DNA from: Candidatus Parcubacteria bacterium
GTDB lineage: Bacteria > Patescibacteria > Paceibacteria > UBA6257 > HR35
Direction of reading: 5' to 3'
Length of the DNA: 64,000 nt
Assembly (NCBI GenBank): GCA_026004535.1
Contig: BPJI01000001.1
Span: 1 to 64,000, forward strand
The notes under the pieces were generated by a model. It searched no databases. It was not told the origin of the DNA and was given only the letters and a program-made list of their open reading frames with translations. Positions 7,914 through 16,481 of the stretch are shown here, piece by piece. A program made the translations under genes and the position numbers. Each line of letters begins with the position of its first letter. Position 1 is the first letter of the stretch.

Positions 7914-8912
7914 TTACCAACTCCACCGGTCAGCTTTACTAAACCGCTCAGCTTCCCTACCTCCTCCACCACCTCCACCACCTCCACCACCAGCACCAGG
8001 TTGATAACCATAAAAATCAGCTCCCAAAATTTTAACAGTTCTAACACAATAATAATTATTATCTTCATCACCAATAGGCTCAACAGTACGACCTGCAAAA
8101 TAAGAAGAAAACCCCGGCGGACAAGAACATTGTCGATTAGCAGTAAAAGGATTTCCTGACTCACATCTATTATTGCTGCCGATTTGATACATTCCTCCGA
8201 ATTCGTAAATAGTTCTTATATTTGTACAATCATCGCCTATACAAATTCCACTTTTTCCTCTTATATATGCAGACGAATATATATCTCCAACAACATGTAG
8301 TTTATATGAAGGATTTGATGTTCCTATACCAATATTGCTGTTTGATTCATAAAGTGATGAAGAACCCAAAGATCCATTACTTTGCCATTTTGCAATATAA
8401 TTTGTTGAACCACTTCCAGTCAATCCACCATTTCCACCTGATGATGGAGGTGTAGCGCAAGACAAAGTTGATCCTACTCCAGTTACAAATTGACCTGAAG
8501 GACAAGAAGAAGGAAAATTAGTCAATCTTGCCCAAGGCACTGAACCTCCTTGTAAGGTTCCTGTCCAACGAACATCACCCGCAATATCTAATTTGTAAGC
8601 AGGACTTGTTGCCCCAATACCAACTTTATCACCAACAACATTTAAAATAGGAGAACCTAAGCCACCATAGACTTGAAAAACACCTCCGATTCCTAATGCA
8701 CCTGCTTTTATCTGAGTAGTTGTTCCAACATTAATTGGAGCAGGAACATTACCTCCTGGCGGATCTTGTCTTGGATAATTCCAAGGATAAGGAATATAAC
8801 CATCTGGCGGATTTGGATAATTCAGAGCATAAACTAAAATAAACGCTAAAAAGGAAACTATTAAAGCAGGCAAGAAATTGAGAATAAAAACTTTTATTTT
8901 TGACATTATCAT
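7914..8912 (-). CDS. Membrane-anchored surface protein with tail-fibre-like repeats and a polyglycine tract
   Basis: A hydrophobic N-terminal segment (FILNFLPALIVSFLAFILVY) is followed by repeats of the type VGIGATSPAYKLDIAGDV and IGIGTSNPSYKLHVVGDI, as in trimeric tail-fibre and adhesin shafts. A cysteine-containing domain and a run of 11 glycines (7967-8000) follow. The reading frame stops at TAA after KADRWSW, but the same frame beyond the stop reads SDRGCGDGDWH before the next stop, so the natural C-terminus may have been longer. Its function is probably cell-surface adhesion or display. The shadow frames across the GGT/GGA tract are not genes. Confidence 0.75.
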   Translation of the reverse strand: MIMSKIKVFILNFLPALIVSFLAFILVYALNYPNPPDGYIPYPWNYPRQDPPGGNVPAPINVGTTTQIKAGALGIGGVFQVYGGLGSPILNVVGDKVGIGATSPAYKLDIAGDVRWTGTLQGGSVPWARLTNFPSSCPSGQFVTGVGSTLSCATPPSSGGNGGLTGSGSTNYIAKWQSNGSLGSSSLYESNSNIGIGTSNPSYKLHVVGDIYSSAYIRGKSGICIGDDCTNIRTIYEFGGMYQIGSNNRCESGNPFTANRQCSCPPGFSSYFAGRTVEPIGDEDNNYYCVRTVKILGADFYGYQPGAGGGGGGGGGGGREAERFSKADRWSW

Positions 8913-8926
8913 TTGTATATTCGTTT

Positions 8927-9225
8927 TTAATAACGACCCTGTCTCATTAACTTTTCTAATTCTTGGATTTGTTGTTGAATTTGATTTTCATTTAATTTGG
9001 GAAAATTCTTACTTAGATCATCTAATTGTTTTAGTTCTTGCTCTATTTGTTCTGGTGTTAATTTAGGTGATTGCTTTCCTTAAATTACTTAGCTCCTCTA
9101 ATTGTTGGCGAATTACTATCTTCTTGAGCTTTTTGTGGTTGTTTTTTAAAATAAAAAATCATAGAAACTCCTAAAATTAAGAGAATTATTACTAATATAA
9201 TGATTAATGATTTCTGTTTTGTCAT
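8927..9225 (-). pseudogene. Broken gene for a small membrane-anchored coiled-coil protein (two +1 frameshifts)
   Basis: From ATG at 9225 the first frame gives one membrane helix (MTKQKSLIIILVIILLILGV, then SMIFYFKKQPQKAQEDS) and ends SPTIRGAK. One frame on, the sequence RQQLEELSNLRKAIT continues the coiled coil. One further frame on, PKLTPEQIEQELKQLDDLSK to LEKLMRQGRY completes it at 8929. The three pieces make one plausible protein of about 100 residues if a single extra base is removed at each of two places (near 9110 and 9080). It is either a pseudogene or two sequence errors. It sits between the pilus operon and the surface-protein genes, so it may be a pilus accessory protein. Confidence 0.65.
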
Positions 9226-9264
9226 TTTAGTTTAATTATAATAAAAAAAATTTTAATGTCAAGT

Positions 9265-10470
9265 TTAAAAAGTTTGAACATATTTAGTAAGATTCAAAAG
9301 GGGAATTAAAAGTGATGCTTCTAATAAACCTAAACCTATACCCATAATAATGATTAAGAATGGCTGAAGAGCTTCACCAATATTAGCAACTTGATTTTCA
9401 ACTGTCTCATTGTAAAAATTATAGATTGTTTTAGTAATTTCTGCTAATTGGCCTGTTTTTTCAGAAGTTTTCATACCTTCAATAATTAAGGATGGAAAAA
9501 GTTCGGGAAATTGGGATAAAGATTCACTTAATGGTTTGCCTCTTTTAACATCTTCAATAACATACTCCAAAGCTGACTCATAAAGAGGATGGGCAATGCT
9601 TGATTTTATTATCTCCAAAGCTTCGACCATTGGCACTCCTCCTTTGACTAAGTAATATAAAGATTCCAAAAACTGAGCTGCATAAAGATTTTTAACTAAA
9701 GGACCAAAAACAGGTAAATTATTAACTATTTTAAATAAAGTTAATTTTCCTTCTTTAGTTTTCAGATATTGATTGAAATAATAAATTAAAGCAGCAAAGA
9801 TTATTAAAGCAAAAATACCAAATTTTAAAAGAAAATCAGAGATAGCCTGAAAAACTTTAGTAACTGTTGGCAAAGGTATATTATTTTCGATAAACATTTT
9901 TGTAATCTGAGGAATAACGAAATAAAATAAGGCCAACATAACACCAATAAAAATAACCAAAACTATAGCGGGATAAATTGATGCTTGAATCATTCTGTTT
10001 TTAAATCTGATTTGATTATTTAAGTGTTCAGCTAAATAATCTAAAACTTCATCTAGAGAACCCACAGATTCGCCAACCTTTATCATTCCAATATAGTAGT
10101 CATTAAAAATTTCGGGAAAGCGACCTAAAGCATCAGAAAACGGTACGCCAGAAATTAAATCTTTATGTACATCGATTAAGATTGAACGAAAAGCATAATT
10201 AGTTGTCGTTTCAGATAAAGATTTAATAGCTTCATCTAGGGGGTTTTTAGCTTTAATTAAATATGAAAGTTGTCGAGTGAAAATATATAAATCCTTAAGA
10301 TTAGGTTTTTGCAGAAAAGATAAAAAACTAACTTTTTTTTCGCTTAAATAGGTAACTAATAATTCCTGGCTTTGTAAAATTTTCAGAGCAGCTTCTTTGG
10401 TTTCAGCTGAAATTATCCCTTCTTTTAATTTTCCTTCTCGGGTAAAAGCTTTGAATTCAAATTTAGGCAT
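9265..10470 (-). CDS. pilC: Type IV pilus inner-membrane platform protein PilC
   Basis: The 401-residue protein has the type II secretion F-domain architecture: MPKFEFKAFTREGKLKEG at the start, two homologous halves (about 65-190 and 265-390), GESVGSLDEVLDYLAEHL and the matching TSEKTGQLAEITKTI, and three transmembrane helices, including SIYPAIVLVIFIGVMLALFY. PilC links the ATPases to pilin assembly. Its start codon abuts the stop of pilT (TAATG), so it is the last gene of the pilM-N-O-B-T-C operon. Confidence 0.95.
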   Translation of the reverse strand: MPKFEFKAFTREGKLKEGIISAETKEAALKILQSQELLVTYLSEKKVSFLSFLQKPNLKDLYIFTRQLSYLIKAKNPLDEAIKSLSETTTNYAFRSILIDVHKDLISGVPFSDALGRFPEIFNDYYIGMIKVGESVGSLDEVLDYLAEHLNNQIRFKNRMIQASIYPAIVLVIFIGVMLALFYFVIPQITKMFIENNIPLPTVTKVFQAISDFLLKFGIFALIIFAALIYYFNQYLKTKEGKLTLFKIVNNLPVFGPLVKNLYAAQFLESLYYLVKGGVPMVEALEIIKSSIAHPLYESALEYVIEDVKRGKPLSESLSQFPELFPSLIIEGMKTSEKTGQLAEITKTIYNFYNETVENQVANIGEALQPFLIIIMGIGLGLLEASLLIPLLNLTKYVQTF

Positions 10471-11531
10471 TATTCTTCAAGTAAATATTTAAGTTTATTC
10501 AGATTTAAACTAAATTCAATTGCTTTTTCTAAGGTAATCTCGCCTAAATGAACTAAATTAACCAATGATCTTTCTAAAGATATCATTCCTTCATTCAGGC
10601 TAGTGTCAATAACATTATCAATTTGATAAATTTTATTTTCGCGAATTAAATTTCTAACAGCGTTATTGGCAATCAAAACTTCGCAGGCAGGTACACGACC
10701 ACCTCTAATTCTTGGCACCAATCTTTGAGAAACAACGCCGATCAAAGTTGAAGCTAATTGTAGTCGAGCCTGATTCTTTTGGTTTTCCGGCAAGATATCA
10801 ACGATACGATCAATTGTTTGTGAAGCTGAATTAGTATGCAGGGTTCCTAAGACTAAATGTCCAGTTTCAGCCGCAGTCAAAGCAATTGAAATTGATTCTG
10901 GATCTCTCAATTCACCAATCATTATAATATCAGGATCTTCTCTTAGGGTTGCCTTTAGGGCTCGATGCCAGTTAGGCGAATGGGTTGGAATTTCTCTTTG
11001 GGAGATTACTGATTTATCATTGACAAACAAATATTCAATTGGTTCCTCAATTGTAATAATATGAGCCTGCCTTTGATGATTAATTGTGTCAATTAAAGAG
11101 GCTAGTGTTGTTGATTTGCCCATTCCTGCTGGTCCGGTAATTAAAATAAAACCCTGTCTCCTTTCAATAAATTCATTTAAAATCGGTGGCAAATTTAATT
11201 CTTCGATACTTTTAATTTCATTAGGAATAAAACGAAAAGCAGCAGCCCAGCCTTGAACCTGAAGATAAATATTGACTCTAAATCTAGTTTTTTCATCCAA
11301 AGAAAAAGAAAAATCTAAATCTTTATATCCTAAAAGAATATTCTCTCTTTCTTTATCAATTAAAGAAAAAAGCATTCGCTGAGTATCATCTGGGGTTAAA
11401 ATATCAAACTCAGCCAAAGGAAATAGATCACCATCTTTTCTCATTATCGGAAAACTACCAGGAATAATATGTAAATCAGAAGCTTGTTCTTTGGTTATAT
11501 AATAAAGTAACTCTTTTAATTTGTCTTCCAT
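10470..11531 (-). CDS. pilT: Type IV pilus retraction ATPase PilT
   Basis: A hexameric ATPase that depolymerises pili. The Walker A motif GPAGMGKS is at residues 133-140, the Asp box ITIEEPIEYL and Walker B MIGELRDPESI follow, and the His box TGHLVLGTLHTNSASQTIDR and the C-terminal MISLERSL region are intact. The length of 353 is normal. It lies between pilB and pilC with 1-bp overlaps. The presence of PilT beside PilB implies retractile pili, used for uptake or host attachment in small CPR cells (inference). Confidence 0.95.
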   Translation of the reverse strand: MEDKLKELLYYITKEQASDLHIIPGSFPIMRKDGDLFPLAEFDILTPDDTQRMLFSLIDKERENILLGYKDLDFSFSLDEKTRFRVNIYLQVQGWAAAFRFIPNEIKSIEELNLPPILNEFIERRQGFILITGPAGMGKSTTLASLIDTINHQRQAHIITIEEPIEYLFVNDKSVISQREIPTHSPNWHRALKATLREDPDIIMIGELRDPESISIALTAAETGHLVLGTLHTNSASQTIDRIVDILPENQKNQARLQLASTLIGVVSQRLVPRIRGGRVPACEVLIANNAVRNLIRENKIYQIDNVIDTSLNEGMISLERSLVNLVHLGEITLEKAIEFSLNLNKLKYLLEE

Positions 11532-13237
11532 TATGAAACTTTAAATACCTCTTCTAATGAAACTAAACCTTGGCTTGCTTTTATTATACCATCAAGTCTT
11601 AAAGAGATAAAATTTTGTTTTTTCAAGGTTTCTAAAATTTGTGTTTCACCAGCATATTTTAAAACTAAGTCAGCAATCTCTTTATTCATCTCAAACATTT
11701 CAAAAATACCTGTTCGACCGATATAGCCTCGAAAATTGCATTTTTGACAACCCTTGGATTCAAAACAGCGAATCTTTAAATTCTTAAAATTACTCGGTGC
11801 ATCTTCTAAAACTTTTTGAGCTTCAGCTAAAAGCTCTGAAGGGCATTCTTTTTCCTGTAAACAATCAGGGCAAAGATAACGAACCAATCTTTGAGCAATA
11901 ACCAAATTAATAGTTGAAGGAATAAAATAGGGCTTAACACCCATATCAATTAAACGAGGGATAGCGCCTGAAGAAGTATTGGTATGTAAAGTCGAGAAAA
12001 CTAAATGACCAGTTAAAGCAGCATGAGTCGCCAATTCAGCTGTTTCTTCATCACGAATCTCGCCAACCAAAATAACATCAGGATCTTGTCTTAGAATTTC
12101 TCGCAAACCACGGGCGAAGGTATAACCAATTTCAGGTTTAACCTGAGATTGATTAATACCTAAAACTTTATACTCAACAGGATCTTCTAAACTAATAATA
12201 TTAATTTTTTCTTTATTCACTTCTTGAATCATTGCATATAAAGTAGTTGTTTTACCACTTCCAGTTGGACCAGTAACCAAAATCATTCCATATGATTTTT
12301 TTAAATTTTTCTCAACAATTTCATAGTGATAATCAGCTAAACCAAGTTCTTGAACTTTTTTAAGACCAATCAAGGGGTCTAAAATTCTAATAGCTACTTT
12401 TTCGCCATTAATAGTTGGCAAAATTCCAACACGAAAATCTATTTCCCTACCCTGAATAATTGCTCGAAAACGACCATCTTGAGTAACTCTGGTTTCATCT
12501 AAGCGGAGATTGGTTAAAATTTTCACTCGATTAACCAAAGGAAAATGAACATCCTTGGGGAAATAAGCAAATGTTTTAAGATCACCATAGAGACGAAAAC
12601 GAACTCTAGCCTTATCAACTAATGGTTCTAAATGAATATCTGAGGCTTTTAAAGAAACTGCTTTTCTAACCAAAAGTTCAAAAAGTTTAATAATTGGTCC
12701 CTCTTCAACGCTAATTGTTTCTTGTTGAAAAGTAACTGGTTTTTCGATTTCGATCTTTCTACCAGCCGCACTGCGAAAATCTAAAATGTATTTTTTTAAT
12801 TCAGCTTCAAAATCAATATAATCCTCTAAATGAATATAAAAATCTTTGGCCGAAATTAAAAATAATTGAACTTCGGCTTTTAAATTATTTTTTAAAACAT
12901 CAATAACTTTTGTTTGCAAATTAGGTATTTCTGGATCAACCACACCTAAAAATAAAATATTATTTTTAAACTCTAAAGGTAAGATTTTATAATTACGAGC
13001 TGTTTCCTCCGGAAGTTTACTTAAAGCTTCTTTAGGTAAAATTTCATCAACCTCAAATTTTTTAACTGGCAAATTGTAAGTCTTGGCTTTAAAATCTAAA
13101 AATTCATCAACCGAAATTAAATTTTTAGCAAATAAATAATCTTCAAAATCCACACCTGAAATTTTCGCATCTAAAAGCCAATTTCTAATCTCCGGATATT
13201 TTTCCTTAAAGTAAGAAATGATTGCTTCCTCCTTCAT
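11531..13237 (-). CDS. pilB: Type IV pilus assembly ATPase PilB
   Basis: It drives pilus extension. An N-terminal MshEN-like domain (about 1-150) precedes the ATPase with ASDIHLEP, Walker A GPTGSGKT (323-330), Walker B LVGEIRDEETAE, the His box TGHLVFSTLHTN and a tetracysteine zinc site (CPDC...CQKCNFRGYIGRTGIFEM). 568 residues is full length. Only 12 bp separate it from the small membrane gene upstream, so it is co-transcribed with the pilN/pilO-like genes. Confidence 0.95.
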   Translation of the reverse strand: MKEEAIISYFKEKYPEIRNWLLDAKISGVDFEDYLFAKNLISVDEFLDFKAKTYNLPVKKFEVDEILPKEALSKLPEETARNYKILPLEFKNNILFLGVVDPEIPNLQTKVIDVLKNNLKAEVQLFLISAKDFYIHLEDYIDFEAELKKYILDFRSAAGRKIEIEKPVTFQQETISVEEGPIIKLFELLVRKAVSLKASDIHLEPLVDKARVRFRLYGDLKTFAYFPKDVHFPLVNRVKILTNLRLDETRVTQDGRFRAIIQGREIDFRVGILPTINGEKVAIRILDPLIGLKKVQELGLADYHYEIVEKNLKKSYGMILVTGPTGSGKTTTLYAMIQEVNKEKINIISLEDPVEYKVLGINQSQVKPEIGYTFARGLREILRQDPDVILVGEIRDEETAELATHAALTGHLVFSTLHTNTSSGAIPRLIDMGVKPYFIPSTINLVIAQRLVRYLCPDCLQEKECPSELLAEAQKVLEDAPSNFKNLKIRCFESKGCQKCNFRGYIGRTGIFEMFEMNKEIADLVLKYAGETQILETLKKQNFISLRLDGIIKASQGLVSLEEVFKVS

Positions 13238-13249
13238 TTAAAACTCCAT

Positions 13250-13516
13250 TTAAAATAAACTCGGTCTTCCAAGTTCTTCAGTCGAAAAATTAGGAATATC
13301 AATTTTAACTACTGATAGATTTTGAAAATATCTACTTAAATCTTGATAGTTGTAATTATTAAGAAATTCAATTTTCTGTTTCACCATCATGGTTTCGCTA
13401 CTTATTTCTGCTTCTTGTTTTAAAATACCCAAGCGCCAAAAAAGAAAAACGACAATACCTAAGGCTAAAACTAAAATTAAAATAAAATTTAAGATATTTA
13501 ATAAAGAAGATCTCAT
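13250..13516 (-). CDS. Small membrane protein of the pilus operon
   Basis: 88 residues with one N-terminal transmembrane helix (LNILNFILILVLALGIVVFLFW) and a short extracytoplasmic tail ending FSTEELGRPSLF. It overlaps the pilO-like gene by 4 bp (ATGA). Its place after pilO corresponds to pilP in proteobacterial operons, and the tail resembles the short peptide by which such proteins contact partners, but the sequence is too short to name it. Confidence 0.7.
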   Translation of the reverse strand: MRSSLLNILNFILILVLALGIVVFLFWRLGILKQEAEISSETMMVKQKIEFLNNYNYQDLSRYFQNLSVVKIDIPNFSTEELGRPSLF

Positions 13517-14046
13517 TTATCCGACAGATAATAACTTTCGACCTTAAATTCCGAAGATTCTGGTGATAAACTTGCTTGCTTAATCTGCATCAATCTAACA
13601 TTTTTTTCAATTCCTTCGATAAAACTTATTAAATTACCGGAATTTAGTGGAGCCGAAAAACTGATATTAATAACCCTTACTGGTAAAACATCAGGATTCA
13701 TCTGTTTTGGTTCCTCGGCAATGTTTATGTTCGCTCCTCTAAAGATTAGATTGTTCGTTTGATAGATACCATTTAAAGAAGCTAAAATTTCTTCTATTTT
13801 TGGTTGTTGCGGTAACCATAAATTTAAAGTTTCTTGATTAGCAATTAATTGTTGGATATTAGCGTTTTGTGATAGAGCGGTTATTAGCTTTTCTAGAGCA
13901 ATCAGCTCTTTTTCTTTATTTTGGAGTTCATTTAATTTTTTGGTTAAACTTAAAGTTTTTTGATATTGAGGATAAAGAGTATAAATTAAAAGATAAAAAA
14001 TAATACTAATCAAAATTATGGGTAAGAGTTTTAAGAAAATATTCAT
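13513..14046 (-). CDS. pilO: PilO-like type IV pilus alignment protein
   Basis: 177 residues: one transmembrane helix (KLLPIILISIIFYLLIYTLY), a coiled coil (LTKKLNELQNKEKELIALEK), then a ferredoxin-like periplasmic-type domain (VRVINISFSAPLNSGNLISF). This is the PilO layout. It overlaps both neighbours by 4 bp. PilM-N-O form the alignment complex around PilC. The name rests on architecture and position rather than strong motifs. Confidence 0.75.
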   Translation of the reverse strand: MNIFLKLLPIILISIIFYLLIYTLYPQYQKTLSLTKKLNELQNKEKELIALEKLITALSQNANIQQLIANQETLNLWLPQQPKIEEILASLNGIYQTNNLIFRGANINIAEEPKQMNPDVLPVRVINISFSAPLNSGNLISFIEGIEKNVRLMQIKQASLSPESSEFKVESYYLSDK

Positions 14047-14552
14047 TGTTGATAAAAATTTGGTTTTAAAATTAAGACCATTGAAAAATCAATTGTATTT
14101 TTTTCACTAAGCTTAGGCGGAGTAAAAGATTGAATTTCGACATCTTTTAACTCAGCTATGTATTTATGGAAACGAATATAATCTTGCCAAGAAGGAACTG
14201 AAGCGCTAATTGCAATTTCATTCTTGTCAGCATCATATCTAAAATTTTGTAAAGATAAAAATTTAGGCATTAATTGATTAAATTTATTAATAACAAAAGA
14301 AAGCGAAGAACGAGTTTTTAAAATTTCGGTTATGTTAACGGCTTGAGAAAAAATTTTAAAAGCCTGATTAGTTTCTAAAACACCCTTAAGAGCCTCTTCT
14401 TTTTGCTTTATCTTTACTTCCAAATTATTAACTTTATTATCTAATTTCTGGCTATACCAATTCAAACCAAAATTCAGACTATATTCAATAACAATAATGA
14501 TCAAAAAGGGCAAGATCAAACCTAAAGGAATGATATTTCTCCAATTTTCCAT
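14043..14552 (-). CDS. pilN: PilN-like type IV pilus alignment protein
   Basis: 169 residues with a membrane helix (IPLGLILPFLIIIVIEYSLN), a coiled coil (KVNNLEVKIKQKEEALKGVL) and a small alpha/beta domain. Family proteins have this shape but conserve little sequence. It is the first gene after the palindromic repeat block that separates it from pilM, and it overlaps the pilO-like gene by 4 bp. PilN normally binds PilM through its cytoplasmic N-terminus, which is very short here (MENWRN). Confidence 0.7.
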   Translation of the reverse strand: MENWRNIIPLGLILPFLIIIVIEYSLNFGLNWYSQKLDNKVNNLEVKIKQKEEALKGVLETNQAFKIFSQAVNITEILKTRSSLSFVINKFNQLMPKFLSLQNFRYDADKNEIAISASVPSWQDYIRFHKYIAELKDVEIQSFTPPKLSEKNTIDFSMVLILKPNFYQQ

Positions 14553-14561
14553 TATTTATAT

Positions 14562-14764
14562 TCGGAACTATCAGATTTGACACGGAACTTACGCATAACT
14601 ATCGGAACTTAACGCGGAATAATCGGAAACGGACACAGAACTATCGTAATAAACGGAATGATTATTTCCGCATATTCCGTTTATTCCGTATCCGCTTCCC
14701 CTTGTTCCGTGTTTATTTCCGTCTGTTCCCTATCTTCCGTGTCCGTTTCCGTTCATTCCGTTAA
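14562..14764. repeat. CGGAA/TTCCG palindromic array between pilN and pilM
   Basis: About 200 bp. The left half carries CGGAA units (ATCGGAACTTAACGCGGAA, ATCGGAAACGGACAC), and the right half carries TTCCG units (GCATATTCCGTTTATTCCG, GTGTCCGTTTCCGTTCATTC). The whole block can form one long imperfect hairpin. It is the intergenic version of the element found inside gatC and the P-type ATPase gene, and it splits pilM from the rest of the pilus operon. Confidence 0.85.
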
Positions 14765-14771
14765 TTATATT

Positions 14772-15815
14772 TTAACTCATTAATTTATGGAAAGCAACTC
14801 CTAAGGCTTGACTAAATATTGTCGCCTTTTCTTTTAATTTACTGAATTTTTCACCTTTAAAAATATCATAAGGCAAAAGAATTTCTTGCTGATATTTGCC
14901 CAAACGAGAAAGCATTACCTCTTTAAAACCCGGCAAAATCGAAATTCCGCCAGTCCAATAAATTTTTTCAATCTTCAAGAAAAAACTATTCTCTAATTTT
15001 TCAATTTCATTCGTTAAATTATCAGTAATATTATTTAAAAAGTCGTTAGCCAAATCATTAAGTTCTTTTTCTTCGGGCGAAAAATTAAATCCTTTCTTAT
15101 AAATTAAATTTAAAGTGTCTTCTTCAGAATAATTAGTCAAATTCATAACTGTATCTAAAAAATCATAGCCGCGAATTTTTAATTTATTACCATAAATAAT
15201 TTTACCATTCTTTAGTAAACATAAAAGACTATAAGAATGACCCAAATCAACAACAGCATAGGTTCCTAACCGAGTTCGGAAAAATGGTTCGATATTAAAA
15301 TATTCAGCGCTATAACCAATTAGCTTTAATTTAGCTATTTCAGTAATCGTCTGTAGTCTCTTTAAATGGTTCTTAGGTGTGCCGACAAGATAAACCAACC
15401 ATTGCTTAGACTGATTTTCAGTGTCAAAATGTAAATAGCGATAGTCTAATTCAATTTCTTCTAAGCTTAAAGGAATTTGTTTCTGTGATTCAAAACGAAT
15501 TACTTGAGGCAAACTTTTTTCAGGAATATCGGGAACTAGAAAATTAACAGCAAAGACATAAGGAGCAGGAACACTAATAACAATTTCTTTAGCTTTTACT
15601 TTTGATGCTTTTAAAAATTCACTCAAAATACTAGCAATGTTTTCTTCTAAAATATAAGAATAAGAGGCAATTTCTTTAAAATTAATTACAGGAATAACAC
15701 CAAAATTAACAACTTCTAAAGATTCCTTCTTTTTAACTATCTCAACAATCTTAGTACTAATTGAACCCAGGTCAATACTTAGAATTCTTTTTTCTCCAAA
15801 AGGTAATCGAAACAT
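14772..15815 (-). CDS. pilM: PilM actin-like type IV pilus protein
   Basis: An actin-fold cytoplasmic ATPase that anchors the PilN/PilO alignment complex. Visible are the phosphate-1 loop ILSIDLGSISTKIVEIV, phosphate-2 YAVVDLGHSYSLL, and adenosine motif YWTGGISILPGFKE. About 347 residues, normal. I choose ATG at 15815 rather than the upstream TTG. That ATG overlaps the divergent comF ATG within CATG. A perfect TATAAT lies 6 bp upstream (15822-15827, minus strand), which would give an essentially leaderless message. Confidence 0.9.
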   Translation of the reverse strand: MFRLPFGEKRILSIDLGSISTKIVEIVKKKESLEVVNFGVIPVINFKEIASYSYILEENIASILSEFLKASKVKAKEIVISVPAPYVFAVNFLVPDIPEKSLPQVIRFESQKQIPLSLEEIELDYRYLHFDTENQSKQWLVYLVGTPKNHLKRLQTITEIAKLKLIGYSAEYFNIEPFFRTRLGTYAVVDLGHSYSLLCLLKNGKIIYGNKLKIRGYDFLDTVMNLTNYSEEDTLNLIYKKGFNFSPEEKELNDLANDFLNNITDNLTNEIEKLENSFFLKIEKIYWTGGISILPGFKEVMLSRLGKYQQEILLPYDIFKGEKFSKLKEKATIFSQALGVAFHKLMS

Positions 15816-16473
15816 GATCAAATTATATCATTCTTTAGCTAAAATTCTTTCGCCAAAATTTTGTCTTTGTTGTTTTAATTATAACCCAAATTATCTTTGT
15901 CAGAAATGCTTAAAAACTTTAAAATTTGAAACTAATTTTAATTGTTTAGAGTGTAACCAAAGAGTAGTTAACAGTTGTCACCTTAAGAGACATTCAAATT
16001 TAATAAAACTTTTAATTAGTTTTAATAATTATGAAAATATGTTTTTAAGAGAGATGGTCTTATTGGGTAAAAATGGTAGCAAAGAAATTTTTCAAGATTT
16101 TGGTGAAATAATTGCTCGTTATTTAAAGAATTTTTCTGATTATTATTTAACTTTTGTGCCCCTAACATCTAAAAAGCGTCTTCAACGCGGTTTTAATCAA
16201 AGCGAGGTTCTGGCTCAAGCAATTGCTAAAAGTTTAAATTTAAAAATATTTAATGGCTTAATAAAAATTAAAGAAACCAAGGATCAAACTGAACTAAATT
16301 CTGAACAAAGATTAACTAATCTAACCGGCGCTTTTGCTTTGAAAGAAAAACCTCCAAGGAAAGTAATTTTAATTGATGATATAAAAACAACTGGAGCAAC
16401 ATTAAAAGAATGTGCCCGGACTTTAAAAAATGGAGGCACTAAAGAAATAATTGCTTTAACAATTTTAAAATAA
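15814..16473 (+). CDS. comF: ComF-family phosphoribosyltransferase-like protein
   Basis: ComF proteins support uptake of transforming DNA, often alongside type IV pili. Two N-terminal cysteine pairs (CLCCFNYNPNYLCQKC, about 19-34, and CLECN) form the zinc region. The phosphoribosyltransferase domain follows with FVPLTSKKRLQRGFNQSEVL and the PRPP loop VILIDDIKTTGATL near residue 187. 219 residues, normal. Its ATG overlaps the divergent pilM ATG, and its stop is 8 bp from the end of the convergent ATPase gene. The placement next to pilM suggests a competence role. Confidence 0.9.
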   Translation: MIKLYHSLAKILSPKFCLCCFNYNPNYLCQKCLKTLKFETNFNCLECNQRVVNSCHLKRHSNLIKLLISFNNYENMFLREMVLLGKNGSKEIFQDFGEIIARYLKNFSDYYLTFVPLTSKKRLQRGFNQSEVLAQAIAKSLNLKIFNGLIKIKETKDQTELNSEQRLTNLTGAFALKEKPPRKVILIDDIKTTGATLKECARTLKNGGTKEIIALTILK

Positions 16474-16481
16474 AAACATTT

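Noticed and set aside
7841..8164. Valine-rich 107-residue gene and its opposite-strand shadow
   Set aside because: Both are frame shadows of the GGT/GGA polyglycine tract of the surface-protein gene at 7914-8912.
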